Notes under the pieces: generated by a model
What the model was told of the DNA's origin: nothing
The model's database searches: none
What the model saw: the letters and a program-made list of their open reading frames with translations, nothing else
Part shown: piece after piece, positions 1-11,139 of the stretch
How positions within the stretch are numbered: the stretch's first letter is position 1
How the letters are laid out: each line of letters starts with the position of its first letter
Assembly (NCBI GenBank): GCA_035235625.1
Contig: CP141150.1
Span: 15,364,830-15,428,829 of the forward strand
Origin: Saururus chinensis
Lineage: Eukaryota > Streptophyta > Magnoliopsida > Piperales > Saururaceae
Length of the DNA: 64,000 nucleotides
Direction: 5' to 3'
Program-made: the position numbers and the translations under genes

Positions 1-702
1 TTTTATTTCCAAAAATTAAGAAATATAAAAAAATTCTAGAAAAATTCCAATAAATTACTCAAATTATTTCAAGACATTATCCAACCAAATAAGTTTTTAA
101 TGACAGTTAGAACACAAAATATTTTAGCCATTATTTTGTATCTCTCCAAAAAGATGTGAACACTTTTTGGTATCTATTTGATTAGAGAAAAATTATATAA
201 CATTGATATTCTAGGTATTATATGTAAGCATTGCACTATATGAACTTTATTTTTGATAAGTAAATATATGTTGTGTGTTAGTTGTTATTCCATAACTAAC
301 TCAAGTAATTAGCATGCAAACCCTTTCTCTTCTCTTAGTTAGCACTTGTACTCTAGAGTAGTGTAGAATTACTCTATGGTCTTCATAATGAACCAGAATC
401 ATGTAGTAAACCACTCCATCAAGTTCTTTGCACAATTGAATACTATGTGATCTTCAATAGGCATTCATATGTTAGTACATAACTTCCCATAAATGATCAC
501 ATATTTTACACACACCCTTATTTTTTTAGCTAGAATTAATAATTGACAATGACTAACCTTCCGAAATGAACATGTTTTGTTTTTGAGACATTTACCAGGA
601 CAATTTAAAATACAAACTAATCATGAAAAACCATCAGGAAATACAAACTCATTATCATAATATGATCTTCTCCATAGCCTTGACTTCAGTTATTAGTGAT
701 TC
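1..702. repeat. 3' flank of gene 1, paralogous to the gene 2 3' flank
   Basis: AT-rich sequence beyond the stop codon of gene 1. From about 120 it aligns by eye with 25255-25541 and then, after the 19.5 kb element B, with 45067-45338. Shared words include the TTTGTATCTC run near 136, the GTGTGTTAGTTGTTATTCC run near 275 and the GGCATTCA run near 460. The duplication of the two receptor genes therefore included several hundred bases of 3' flank. No gene or other element is visible in bases 1-120. Confidence 0.75.
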
Positions 703-3700
703 TCATTTTTTAGTCTCATGATATACTTGCCTCACTTTCATCAATTCTTTGCAAGTGTCTTTAATATCCATTCTCGCTTTTGGGTACTCGGCTGAGCAGA
801 CAACTCCAATTTTGGCCACACAAACCAAACAATTTATCAATCTATCCTTTTCTCTTGGATCTTTATGTAGGAGGAGCATAGGGTCTACAATTTCCATCAT
901 TTTTTCTGGAATAGCCATCTTCACATATTTTTGTAGATTTAGATTCTCACTGAACATTTCATTAGTTGGTTTCTTCCCTGTGATCATCTCCAACAAAATA
1001 ATTCCATAGCTATACACATCCCTATGAGTAGTCACCGTGCTTTCGACACCATATTCTAGCATTATGATTTACAAACAATAATGGATTAAGATAAAGAAGC
1101 TCATGTAAAAAAATGTAAGATATTAGTAGTTGGAAGCCTGCTTGTATAAAAATAAAGAAGAAAAACTATTTGTGTTATCAAGCAAACAACAAATAACAAT
1201 TGAAGTCTAAGATCGTACAAAATATAAGATCGATTTGGCTAAGAATAAGGTAATGTCTTTTTCATGTATGATACGTTAGAATAGAACTAGCACAAAAAGA
1301 CCATGTTTGAAATGAAAATATTTGCTACAATAGAGAGATCATGTCATCACTTTTAAAAAATTTCAAAGTACGTTTCTTTCCCATCTTTGCATGCAATCCA
1401 TACATTATGTCACATTCAAAAGGTAAAATGTAGAGAAATGTTTACCTGGGGCAATGTAGCCAATAGAACCCTTCAAAACCGAGGAACTCGTTTGATGGGA
1501 TGCGGAATGACCTCTTGATGTTACAAGGCTCTTGGCGAGGCCAAAGTCTCCCAAATGTGCCACCATATCATCATCAAGAAGAATATTGCTTGGTTTTATA
1601 TCACAATGAACAATTGGAGGTTCACACTGATTATGAAGATAATCTAAAGCATTAGCCACATCAATGGCCACATCTAATCTTTTACCAAGGCCCAAATATT
1701 TTGGTGAGTCTTTGCCAGTCATTTGTTGGTGCAACCACTGCTCAATACTTCCATTAGACATAAGCTCAAATACTAGAGCTTTAAAATCTCTACCTTTGAA
1801 ATCTGAACTTGAGCATGAAGTTAAAATCTTAACAAGATTCCGGTGACGAATATTTCTTAAAGCTTCACATTCATCCATAAAAGTTTTCATGGCATGGGCT
1901 TGATCAAGATTAAGTACCTTAATGGCAACTATGGCTTGATAGTTCTGCAAAAATCCTTTATATACAGTGCCAAAGCTCCCCATGCCAATTAAATTTGAGG
2001 AAGAAAAACCATCTGTTGCTTTGAGGAGCTCTATGTAGGAGATTTTAAAATGTAAATCAATTGAGGAATAAGAGGAGGACTGGTGCTTCGGCCTATTTTG
2101 TGTTCTTATACATATTATGAGTAGGCAAGTTATTACCAAAGCACAAACAATAGAAGCAACAATTGATAATTTTACTTTCATAGAAAGAGATTTTCTGCCA
2201 TGGTTGATAAATTTTGGTTGACAAGGGGCCAAGTGAAACTGTGGTATACCACCACATAAGTTGGGATTTCCATCTAGAGAAATGACACTGACATTGCTAA
2301 AGATTCCTATTGTGGGTACTTCTCCCTCAAAATTGTTGAAAGAGAGATTCAAATAATTCGTACCATTGAGCTTGGAGAGAAATTCTGGTATATTCCCTGA
2401 CAAATTGTTCTGTGAAAGATCTAATTGCTCCATACCTTTCACATAAGCTAACGAAGGAGGAATACTTCCATTGAGGGAGTTGTTTTGCATAAATAGTTTT
2501 TGCAGCATAGAGCAACCCCCAATGTTTATGGGGATCTTGCCTGTCAAACGATTGTTGTAGACATAGAAATTAACGAGGAGTATCAAGTCACCCACTTTTG
2601 ATGGTACTGGCCCAGTTAGCAAATTGTTGTCCATTCTGAGTTCAAACAAAGAAGAGAGATTGAACAAGGTCATTGGTATCTTACCGCTAAGCAGGTTGCG
2701 AGAAAGGCCGAGATATACAATACCTCTACAATTCCCAAGGCTCGATGGGATGTGCCCTTGGAGTTGATTACCACTTATATCAAGTTTAGCCAGCTGAGTT
2801 AAGTTGCCAATGTTGTCCGGAATTTTACCGGACAACTTGTTTGCACCAAGGTAAAGCACTACAAGCCGTTGAAGCTTTCCAATTGGTGCTGGAATTTCGC
2901 CAGTCATATGGTTATTTTGCAAACCTAAAGCCTGAAACTGGACGAGATTTTCAATTCCTGAAGGGATGGCTCCGTGGATTTGATTATATCCGAGTCCTAA
3001 CATTTCAAGATTGGTGAGGTTTGAGGTTGATTTGGGGAGAGAACCGACAAGGCTATTTCGAAAAGCTCCAAGCTGGGCTAAGCGAGTACAGTTAGTCAAC
3101 GATGCGATAAACTGCAAGTCATTTTTTCCGACACCTCCAAGCCGGTTTTCCCCAATGTTGAAATAAGACAAATTCTTCAAATTTCCAATGTCGACAGGTA
3201 CAGACCCAGTGAAAAGATTATACGAAAAATCGAGCTTTGTGAGATGAGAAGCGTTGGCTAGAGTGGTTGGAAGTGGACCAATGAATTTGTTCATACCAAC
3301 AGCAAGACTTTGGAGGTTTGACATTGTAAGGCCAATGTTTGAGGAAAGTCTTCCCCAAAATTGGTTTTTTGCCAGAGACAATTCTATCATGGATGAGAGA
3401 TTGTAAAGAGATGGAGGTATCGTACCAGATAGCTTGTTGGCACCGCAATAAAATATATACAACTTGAAAAGCCGGCCAAGCTCACTTGGGATGCGCCCGT
3501 CAAAGCTATTAAATGACACGGCCAAAACCTCCAGTGCAGAGAGGTTCCCAAACGAAGGCGGAATTGTTCCAGTGAGTTTGTTGTCGTACAATCCAAGGAG
3601 ACCCAGCCGAGACAATGAACCAAGCTTGGCGGGTACATTTCCTACAAGTTCATTTCCACCCAAATCAAGATAAAAGAGGCGGGAGCAGTTGGGGAGACTG

Positions 3701-4107
3701 CCTGGAATTTCTCCTTGTAGGGAGTTGTCAGCCATCATAAGAACTTCGAGGCGACGCAAACGAGCCAACTCCAATGGTATGATGCCAAGAAAGCCATTTG
3801 TATGGATGTCCAAGCTTTTGAGGAAGGAAAGATTGCCAAGCTGAGGTGACACTGTCCCTTGTAAACCAAGATTGGGCAGTTCCAAGTGCGTGACTCGCCC
3901 ATGCCGGCGACTGCAAGTAATGCCAGGCCAAAAGCAAAAGTGGGCGGAATGGTTCCAAGAAGCGAAGATTTGGTGGGGGTCACCAGTGATCTCCTTTTTG
4001 AAGGAAAGCAATGCAAGCCGATCCGTCTCGTTGCCCACATGCACTGCCTTGGTGCTCATCAATATCAAGCTGAAGCAGATGAAGAGTGCTAGTACCTGCA
4101 CCTCCAT
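703..4107 (-). CDS. LRR-XII receptor-like kinase (EFR/Xa21-like), gene 1, two exons
   Basis: Exon 1 is 4107-1446 and exon 2 is 1055-703, giving about 1,004 aa. The donor (CAG^GTAAAC) and acceptor (CTAG^AATATGG) join a phase-1 intron so that the kinase motif IAP-E-YG is restored. Residues 1-23 look like a signal peptide. The LRR N-cap with a C-x6-C pair lies at about 55-65, followed by about 20 plant LRRs. A C-cap follows near 615-630 and a transmembrane segment at about 645-667. Kinase landmarks are G-loop GMGSFG (~705), VAIK Lys (~726), HCD (~832), DFG (~854) and APE (~887). HCD in place of HRD makes it non-RD, as in pattern-recognition receptors. Family knowledge suggests a plasma-membrane receptor for a microbial or endogenous ligand; the ligand is unknown. 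The first Met, MEVQ, begins the signal peptide. No disruption is seen. Confidence 0.93.
1056..1445 (-). other. Intron of gene 1
   Basis: 390 bp AT-rich intron. In gene orientation it begins GTAAAC after CCCCAG and ends CTAG before AATATGG. Translation without splicing runs into a stop about 14 codons after the IAP motif, whereas the splice restores APE and subdomain IX. The paralogue has the same boundaries at 45710-46102. Position and phase match the single kinase intron usual in LRR-XII genes. Confidence 0.88.
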
Positions 4108-4800
4108 GTTGGAAACTGGGCTCCGTCAAGCACGCTCTGGCTTCTTCACCTTATTCCTTAATGATATGTGAGAATGCATGATATATGGGACTGAATATAT
4201 ATCCTCTCCTTGTCCTAAAGCCTGTTTCTCACCCATTTGCTTCTGCCGGTCTTGAGAAGGCAAGAAAATTGGATGGTTAGTGTGAGAGATGACGACAGCC
4301 ATCCCATATTGTATGGATAGAGTGTTCAGCGAGTTGCCAAGACTTGGCTAGAATTCACTCAGAAGTCATCCGGTACTTAATTTGCATTAAGGTACCGTTG
4401 GAAGTTGGGTACTGAATTAACTTTCTTGAATGTTAAGTTGGAAGACTTAGGCTAGAATTGAGTCTAAGTCGATAGGTACCCCATTAATGTGCTTTAAGGT
4501 GCAGTTGGAAGTCTGATAGTTACTGCATAAACAACGATCTAAATTTTGATGTTAAGGGGGTTTAGTCGCGATGGATTTTATTTCCACTTATCTAGTGGGA
4601 AAAATTTCCCCAATGATATGTATTTTTCAAAGAATGTACTTTTTTATTGAAAATATTTCTTTGTAGATAAAAATATCTCACAAAACCACAGTGACTCTTT
4701 TTTTGCAGTGTTAGTCACGTGCCATTTTTTTTCACGTATAAAATAAATTTAGGGTGTCCTATGTTAGTCAAGTATATTATGAAATTTTTTCTATGTACTA
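4108..4800 (-). promoter_or_regulatory. Gene 1 upstream region (repeat unit copy P1)
   Basis: Sequence immediately upstream of the gene 1 start codon. A TATA-like GGATATATATTC (minus strand, about 4191-4202) lies about 85 bp before the ATG; this is weak evidence. From about 4205 outward the sequence is a copy of a unit also found at 48845, 50988 and 52972. The markers are CTTGTCCTAAA, CTTGAGAAGGCAAG, and paired blocks of AGACTTGGCTAGAATT followed by GGTACC. Within the unit a block of roughly 75-100 bp is present twice (about 4335-4400 and 4435-4500). Confidence 0.6.
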
Positions 4801-6480
4801 GTTTAATATAGAACAATGCTCAAAACATGGACCCGACCCAATTTTAAAAGAACTGACCCGAGATGACCTGAGTTATGACAGTTCGGGGCCTATCTTGCAA
4901 TATTGGGTCCATAAAAAAGATACAGGTAAGTTTTGGTTTGGGTCGAGTAGCATATAAAAAATCAAAGAACTTACCATACCCAACCCGAGTTCTCAACTAG
5001 AATGACCCCTAATTTGGAAGACCAACATCTTCAAAAGATATCTTTAAATCCTAATTAGCTTTGTACTTATCTTATAACTCTAAGGACTTAAATTAGAAAA
5101 TATAATCTCAATCATTGATTTAATGGCGAGATTAAAGTACCATGGTGAGAACCGGAACCAAACCGAAGCGAACTATATACCTTCGTATGAAAGCCCAAGT
5201 TTCACTATTTCCCAGCCCTAATCTGAACCCTCTCCCATTCGGCCATTCCCACAAGCGGTGCGGCAGTGGCTCCTAGTCTCCTTTTCGGGCACTCTACCTC
5301 CTCTCTGACTCTACATCTGCTCTACCTCCTCTCTGGCTGCTCTACCTCATCTATGCTCTACCTCCTCCTCGGTCGTTCCTCTCTCATTTGTCATAGATAG
5401 TGAAGAGACGTTTCTCTCTGTCAACCCCTCCTCTTGTCCATTCCCTTCCATCACCATTTTTTTGTGCGATTGGAGTGTAGACGGGTTGTCCTCATAGATT
5501 TTTACCTTGATCAATGGTGGATCTTCGCTGCAAATCTCTTCCCCTTTCTGACCAGATTCATCTTTTCAGAGGTGGGTTTTCCTTTTTGTTTTTCTGCTGA
5601 ACTCAGTTCTTTCCTAGATTGAACATTTATATCGATTATATTATTTAGGCCTTTGCAATTTTTTCACATTTGAAGTCTTTTGAATTTGGTCAGAAATGTT
5701 CTTATTTTTTTGTCGTGATATTTTTGTTGGGTAGACTGTAGAGACTTTTCTCTTTAGTTTTGATTTGATTTTGATTAATTAAATAAATTTAATTAAAATT
5801 TTGGATTTTTATTCAGTTTTCGGTTTGGTTTCAGTTCTTATATCGGTTTGGTTCAGTTCTTGCATCTCAGTTCAATAATTCTATTTGGTTCAGTTCTTAC
5901 ATCTCAGTTTTATAATTCGGTTCAGTTCGGTTTCCACTACTATTACCACCTAAAGCTGAACCATGATGCAGCCCTAGTGAAAGGACTATGTCCAAATGAA
6001 CCTAAAATTTATGGCCTCTTATTTTTTACAATACTCTTTTTATTTCCCTTAGTCCTACCCTTACAAAGCTTACCATAAAGTTAACCTCACACAAGCTTTC
6101 GTGAGGTTGATTTTTATAGGGTATTTCTTATAGAACCACCATTAAAGGCGTATATGGGACCAAAAAAATGAGCAGTAAATCATGAGGACAAACTCCATGT
6201 AAAGTTTTGGTCGATTTTAATATATAGGACTCACTCATCAAGGTTAGTAAAAATTTTAACCCTAAATTAATAGCTCAAAATTGATGATATTAAATGAATT
6301 AATCATACATATTAAAATGACACCAAATTTAGTTAACCTACATTATCAAAGTGGATCTAGGGTAGATCTAAGGTAAACAAAAAAGACTTCATGTCCACAC
6401 TTCTAAAATATTCTTTTCCTTGTCCTAAAGCGTCTCACCCATGCCATCTGTCTTCTTGTGTTAGTTCAGCATCTTTTAGT
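4800..6480. repeat. Distal part of the upstream repeat unit, with the start of a further copy
   Basis: Apart from the 5149-5993 insertion, this stretch aligns by eye with 51530-52980 upstream of gene 2. Shared words include TCTTTAAATCCTAATTAG (about 5041), TTTATGGCC near 6010, TATAGAACCA near 6130 and TAAATCATGAGGA near 6178. At 6410-6450 it reaches TTCCTTGTCCTAAAGC and TCTCACCCAT, the opening words of another P unit, after which similarity fades. No gene is seen. Confidence 0.65.
5149..5993. mobile_element. Insertion absent from the paralogous copy, probably a non-autonomous DNA transposon
   Basis: Relative to the copy at about 52498, the sequence is interrupted after CCATGGTGAG and resumes near AATTTATGGCC, giving roughly 845 bp of extra DNA. 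Its ends carry inverted GGTTCGGTTT-type motifs (AACCGGAACCAAACCGAA at the left, GGTTCAGTTCGGTTTCC near 5929 at the right). CAGCCCTAG near the right end resembles a hAT terminus. I could not define an exact target-site duplication or any coding region. Confidence 0.45.
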
Positions 6481-7441
6481 TTTAGTAGAGCTTAACATCT
6501 ACCAAATGGTTACTATTTCTTCATTTGTGTGAAATGGCAATGAGACCTTAGTAAAGCATAAGTTTAACTACAGTGGGAAGGATCTTCTTTACACACGGGT
6601 ATTTAAGGATTCTTCTGCTTAGTAGATTGATGTAAATATAATTAAAAATGTATGAAATTTTTCTATGATAAGAACTGTAGATAAGATATAAAAGGATATT
6701 TAAAGCTAGAAGTTAGTGGTAGTTTAGAAGAACTAAATAAGTGAAGTATATAATAGTTCTTATTTTTTCGCGCGTATTCTCTCTTAACCCCATGAAACGG
6801 TGGGCTCAGCAATAAGCCACAGAACCCGGTTTTAACATTCCCATCCGCTATTCTGGTCCGATTTTCAGATCACCTCCCAAGCCCCTTTCCCTCAACAAAA
6901 GACGAACACCTTTCTTCTTCTTCCTCTCTTCTCACTTAGAAGTATGAACCTCTATTGTTGGGGACATCCGGCTGGAAAACCCGAGTGCTCAGCCCCCTTC
7001 TCCTCCGCCAAAGAGGCAGCGGTCCAGCCCCCGGAGAATCCCCGTGTCCATTCTCCATCCAAGTCCACTTGCTGAAGTTTCAAAATTGGTTGCAGGGGGG
7101 AAGCATCTTAGGGTTTCTTGATAATTCTGATGTTGATTGTCGGTTCTGAATTCACCTGGATGAACGTCCTTTCCCAGATGATGATGAATCGGGGCTATCC
7201 CAACTGGCCTCACCAAGTGCTGCTGCCACATGGGCTGCTGGTCCCACAAGAGGTTACCATGAGCGGCTACGCCAACTTGTGTCCCAGCCAGTGGGCTTCG
7301 TCCAGCCGCGGGTGAAGCCCCAAGGGCGGTGGAAGAGCAATAACGACGGGGACTAGTGGAGGATGGAGTTGGGCTTAGTGGCTGCTGCTGGCGGTTACCA
7401 TCCACCTAAAATTATTTTCATTGATCACAATGTCGTACTTA
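6481..7441. other. Spacer with a GC-rich coding-like patch
   Basis: Ordinary AT-rich spacer to about 6780, then a GC-richer patch (6780-7400) with pyrimidine-rich sequence and open frames on both strands, the longest on the minus strand at 6989-7405 (138 aa, Pro/Ser/Gly rich). I recognise no domain. The patch could be an eroded exon, a captured gene fragment or chance; no gene call is made. Confidence 0.3.
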
Positions 7442-7692
7442 AGGGCTGTTAGGATACAGATTAGTCAGTGTAATGAATCAAGATTCATGTGAATTTGATT
7501 AGTCAAATTCATTAATGACGCATTTTATGTTTGGCTGATATATATTTTATGAATTTGATTAGGGAGAGATTTGTCAATGAATCATGTTTGTTAAAACCAT
7601 ATGAAAAGTGAATTCAATAGTTAAAATTACACACATACCCACTAGATTTCTTTATATCTTCTTGTGGGTCACCAAAATACTTCTAACCCCGT

Positions 7693-7908
7693 GTGAATCA
7701 CTATGCAGACCCCTCCATCTTCAAGATTGCACTCTTGACATCTGGAATCTGCCTTGAGGTTCCTAACATATTTGGTAATAAGATTCATATGATAAAGCTC
7801 GGTCTAAGCATTAGCGAGGAGGTTGGTACTGATGTGAACACTGATATGCCACAGCTTGATGACATTGATGCTGAAGGCAACAAGATGGTCATGTTGATTA
7901 ATTTCTAA
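7693..7908 (+). pseudogene. HSP90 C-terminal fragment
   Basis: The frame reads IALLTSG, then PNIFGNKIH, KLGLSI, TDMPQLDD and DAEGNKM, which is the ordered C-terminal end of cytosolic plant HSP90 (normally ALLTSGFSL, PNTFG, IHRMLKLGLSID, DMPPLE, ending KMEEVD). Only about 70 codons of a roughly 700-residue chaperone are present. The terminal MEEVD co-chaperone motif is lost: GTTGATTAA (Val-Asp-stop, 7893-7901) is still present but out of frame, consistent with a one-base deletion after AAGATG, so translation runs on a few codons. There is no start, no ATPase domain and no introns. It is a dead fragment, probably carried by the surrounding transposon. Confidence 0.8.
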
Positions 7909-8374
7909 TTTAATCGCAGGTTGCTTGTGAACACTTTTCTTTTGGTAGGTATATAGTATAATTTTGGCTATTTTAATGAAGGTCTTATAATCCTCGAATT
8001 AGCAGTTACCCGATTGGCTTTATCAAATAAAAATTTACTTCTTTTCGCTGTATTAATTTCCTAAGTAGCCATTGCTACCATAAAACGTTTCATCGCTTCT
8101 TAGGTTGATGCTTTTTTTTCTTTTGGCAAAATATTGATGATGTTTTCACAAGTTATATTGTAAAAAATTATACCGTGTGATTGTGTATGTTTATTTTCCT
8201 ATAAGCATTAAAATATGGCTTATGCATCTACATTGAGTAAGTGTTTATGGTAAATAATTTTGCTAATATGTAATTACTAAATTATATGTGTCTTCAGAGG
8301 TCATCTTTAAATGAAAATAGTCGCTATTTTTTATTTATTTACTAAATAAATAAATGAAGGTACAAAAGTCATCA

Positions 8375-8862
8375 TCATCGAAGTCTCAAACCAAGTGAGA
8401 GAAACATGATGCAAAAATAAATATGTTGCAAGAAATTGTTATTTCTCAATAGTATGCTATCAAGTAGACTCACGTTAAACAATAATTCACATGTTATGAC
8501 CATTCGATCTGATATTTTTGCTACATCCAATATGATCTTAGGGTGTTTCGACTTAAAGAACATCTTCCCAGTGGCCTTGTACCTGTTTCCAGAAGAAACT
8601 TCATGATCCCTATTATTGAACTGAGAATCTGATTGGGGATTCCTAGACTTTTTATTTGGGGGTTCACTTCCCGAACGAGTATGACCATGATGCCCATCGT
8701 AGTTGGAGTTAGAACTTCCTCCCAAAGCACAAATCCTGTTTGATCGCCCAACAAAGAAGAATCGATGAATGAAGACGGAGAAGAGAAGGAAATAGAAGGA
8801 ATTGTCGAACCTTTCTATCACAGCTTCGAGATTTTGCAGAGAGAAGTAGAAACTTTTGATCA
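8375..8862 (-). other. Unrecognised open stretch downstream of the Rab fragment
   Basis: The frame that carries the Rab fragment stays open for about 160 further codons. It first gives hydrophobic Phe-rich residues that look like translated intron or spacer, then a hydrophilic part (about 8520-8710) rich in Ser, Asn, Gly and basic residues. I do not recognise it. It may be a third captured gene fragment or simply a chance open frame. Confidence 0.25.
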
Positions 8863-9010
8863 CAGCTTCGCCGGAGGTATCCCAGATCTGGGCCTTGATG
8901 GACTTGTGCACGATGACGAGGGTGCGGGTATGGAACTCGATCCCGATGGTGGCCATGGAGGAGGCTTAACTCGACCACTGCTGAGTCTCCGATCAGCACC
9001 ACCTTGAGTA
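8863..9010 (-). pseudogene. Rab GTPase (RABA/Rab11-type) fragment
   Basis: Reading leftward from 9010, one frame gives LKVVLIGDSAV (the G1/P-loop of a Rab), where the expected Gly-Lys-Ser is replaced by Val-Glu-Leu. After about 19 further bases a different frame gives [12 protein letters not shown], then [10 protein letters not shown], which are Rab strand beta2 and the G3 (WDTAG) motif. The residues between P-loop and switch I are deleted and the phosphate-binding Lys is gone, so it cannot be a working GTPase. Switch II and the rest are missing; sequence after GEA is unrelated. Host Rab proteins of this type act in vesicle traffic; this piece is a broken copy. Confidence 0.75.
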
Positions 9011-9371
9011 GTACACAACGCAGGAGCCTCGATCACCTATAGAGTGGAGCTCGACAGAAATTATAAAAGGCCTGCACAATCACACCAGCCGTCCTTCCTA
9101 CACAATGGAGCTTAAGGGAAATCACACGAGACTCAAAGGGTATAATTGAAAAAAAAATAATAAAGCATATTACCGCCCTTGATTAGTAACGAAATCTCCA
9201 GGAGAGGAGATTACTTAAGAAAGCAAAAATTAATCACAAATCTTGATGAATCCAACGATTTATTGCAAATCTGATACATTTAAGAATTTTTGCAACCAAA
9301 CCTAATTTACAAGATTTCCCCTTAATCTTAGAGAAATCTTGTTCATGAATATTCATACAAATAGCCCCTTA

Positions 9372-11139
9372 GTGACAAAGAATGAAGAACAGAGTATGTT
9401 GTTCAATGAGATCAATAGGAAATCCACTAGATACTCAGGTGGGCAAAGATTGGAAAACAAAGTATCGAAGAAAGAGAAAGGACTGGAGGAGGAAGTGTAC
9501 TTAGACGAAGGAGAAAGGATTGGAAGTTTCTTCACTCCCAGTTCAACTCCAACTTCCATCATGATCTCAAACTCTTTCATAAATACGCTCTTCTTTACAT
9601 TGTTCTTTTTCTGGTATGAGCTGCCTCTCTATTCTTTGGTTTCAACCGGACTCTAACAACTCCAACAATGAGGTCCTAGAACTGAGATTGGTTGCTCCTC
9701 TTCATTTTGGTTCCATCTCGAACTTTAACAACACCGAACACCATTAAAACTCTAACACCATGTCCATTTCTAGCATAGTTAAAGCTCTAAAGCTCCCATG
9801 ACAGCCATTAATTTCATATCCGTGCTCCACATGAACTTGAACTCCACCTCACAACTACAAAACTACTACCTTTCAACTAGAAATTAACTCACATTTATCG
9901 AATGAATAAAGCCTCCAATAAATCTAGCATTAATAAGGGTTTTTCCTCGTCAATTAGAAGCTTCAAAGCACTGGTTCGAAGTCTCACATGGCAGCCACAA
10001 AAATCTCCACTTTCCAATCAAAATCAGCTCCCATTTTTCCATTTTAAGCTTCAAACATCTTCTTCATTGTTTGAATTAAAATAGGTTTTAAAATGCCCAA
10101 TTTATTTGCTTAAATTCATACTTAATCTCACAATTTGCTATCCAAGAACTCGTCCACGAAGATGAAGTTGTTCACTGGACAATCCAATTACTGTCCAGTA
10201 CTCTTCTCTGTTCATTAAGTTCTTCTATTTATGTCCATATATATTTTCAACGTGTCTGCAACTCCAAAAAGTTGTCCAAATTACTTATAAGCATGTCTAG
10301 AGTATAATAAATTTTTTTGAACATTGTACACAGCCTCGAGAATTGTGCATCACCTAAAACACATAAATAGTCATATTTTAGACGTGTAAGACATATGTAG
10401 AACACTGATTTTATTCAAATACACTCCTAAACAATTAACATCGCCCAAATTAACTAATAATTAAATTACACTACTAATATCTATCTTAGCATAACTAAAT
10501 TCTAATTAACTCTTAATTAACCTAATCATATACTAAAAAATAAGGTAAATAGGCATATAAAATATATAAAAATCATGCGTATCAGTAGTATGCTTACTTC
10601 CTGAAAAAAAATTTGTTGCTTTGTAGAAGACTTCCAATAAGCTATCTACTTGCCCATAATTATTCCACTCATCTTTTCTTGGGCACCACTTGTAGTTTCA
10701 TCACAATTATGGTAATGTACAAAAACTATTCGAACTTCGTTTGCTGCCTTCACCATCAAATATGTAGAATTCTAACAAGTTGACAAATCTAAATGCAAAC
10801 CCCCCTTGCTAGAAAAAATTACATTTTCAATAGGTGTTTTAAAATCCTTTCTCCGTGCATTAGAGATATGAATATATAACACAACACATAAAACATCTTC
10901 ACTCCCACCTCACATCTTGAAGTAGATGGAATCTAATATTGTGGAAGCTTCACCATAGCATCATTTGATGTGGCATGATTCTTTTATGAAGCTTCCAATC
11001 TTCATCCACATAATGTTTAGTTACTGATCAGGTACTAATCGATGTCCACATGTTACTAGTAACACATAGACTATATACTTTTGCAAATTTCCTCATCAAC
11101 TTTTCCTTTTCCTCTTTATATAACCTAAGGCATGCACTA
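9372..11139. other. AT-rich spacer, no gene seen
   Basis: No convincing coding region, transposon terminus or RNA gene was found. Short open frames here lack any recognisable domain. A small fold-back around GGAAGCTTCA (about 10947) and TGAAGCTTCC (about 10997) is noted but has no further support. Confidence 0.5.

Larger units (their letters stand above)
7442..9368. mobile_element. Harbinger-like non-autonomous DNA transposon carrying host gene fragments
   Basis: About 1.93 kb bounded by imperfect terminal inverted repeats: AGGGCTGTTAGGAT at the left, and GGGGCTATTTGTAT as the reverse complement of the right end. It is flanked on both sides by TTA (7439-7441 and 9369-9371). TTA/TAA target duplications and GGGCTGTTTG-like ends are features of PIF/Harbinger elements. 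No transposase is visible. The interior holds a HSP90 C-terminal fragment (+) and a Rab GTPase fragment (-), so it resembles a gene-capturing element. The termini match at only about 10 of 14 positions and the TSD is short, so the boundaries are tentative. Confidence 0.42.

Noticed and set aside
3387..4171. Several open frames on both strands overlapping the 5' half of gene 1 (and likewise within gene 2)
   Set aside because: They are shadows of the LRR coding sequence in other frames: no domains, no separate conservation, and the receptor frame explains the region.
6989..7405. Possible 138-aa Pro/Ser/Gly-rich gene on the minus strand
   Set aside because: No recognisable domain, open frames on both strands as expected for GC-rich DNA, and no splice or start context I could support.
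10941..11010. Fold-back with GGAAGCTTCA arms as a possible microRNA precursor
   Set aside because: The arms pair well over only about ten bases, the loop is long, and no known microRNA sequence is recognised.
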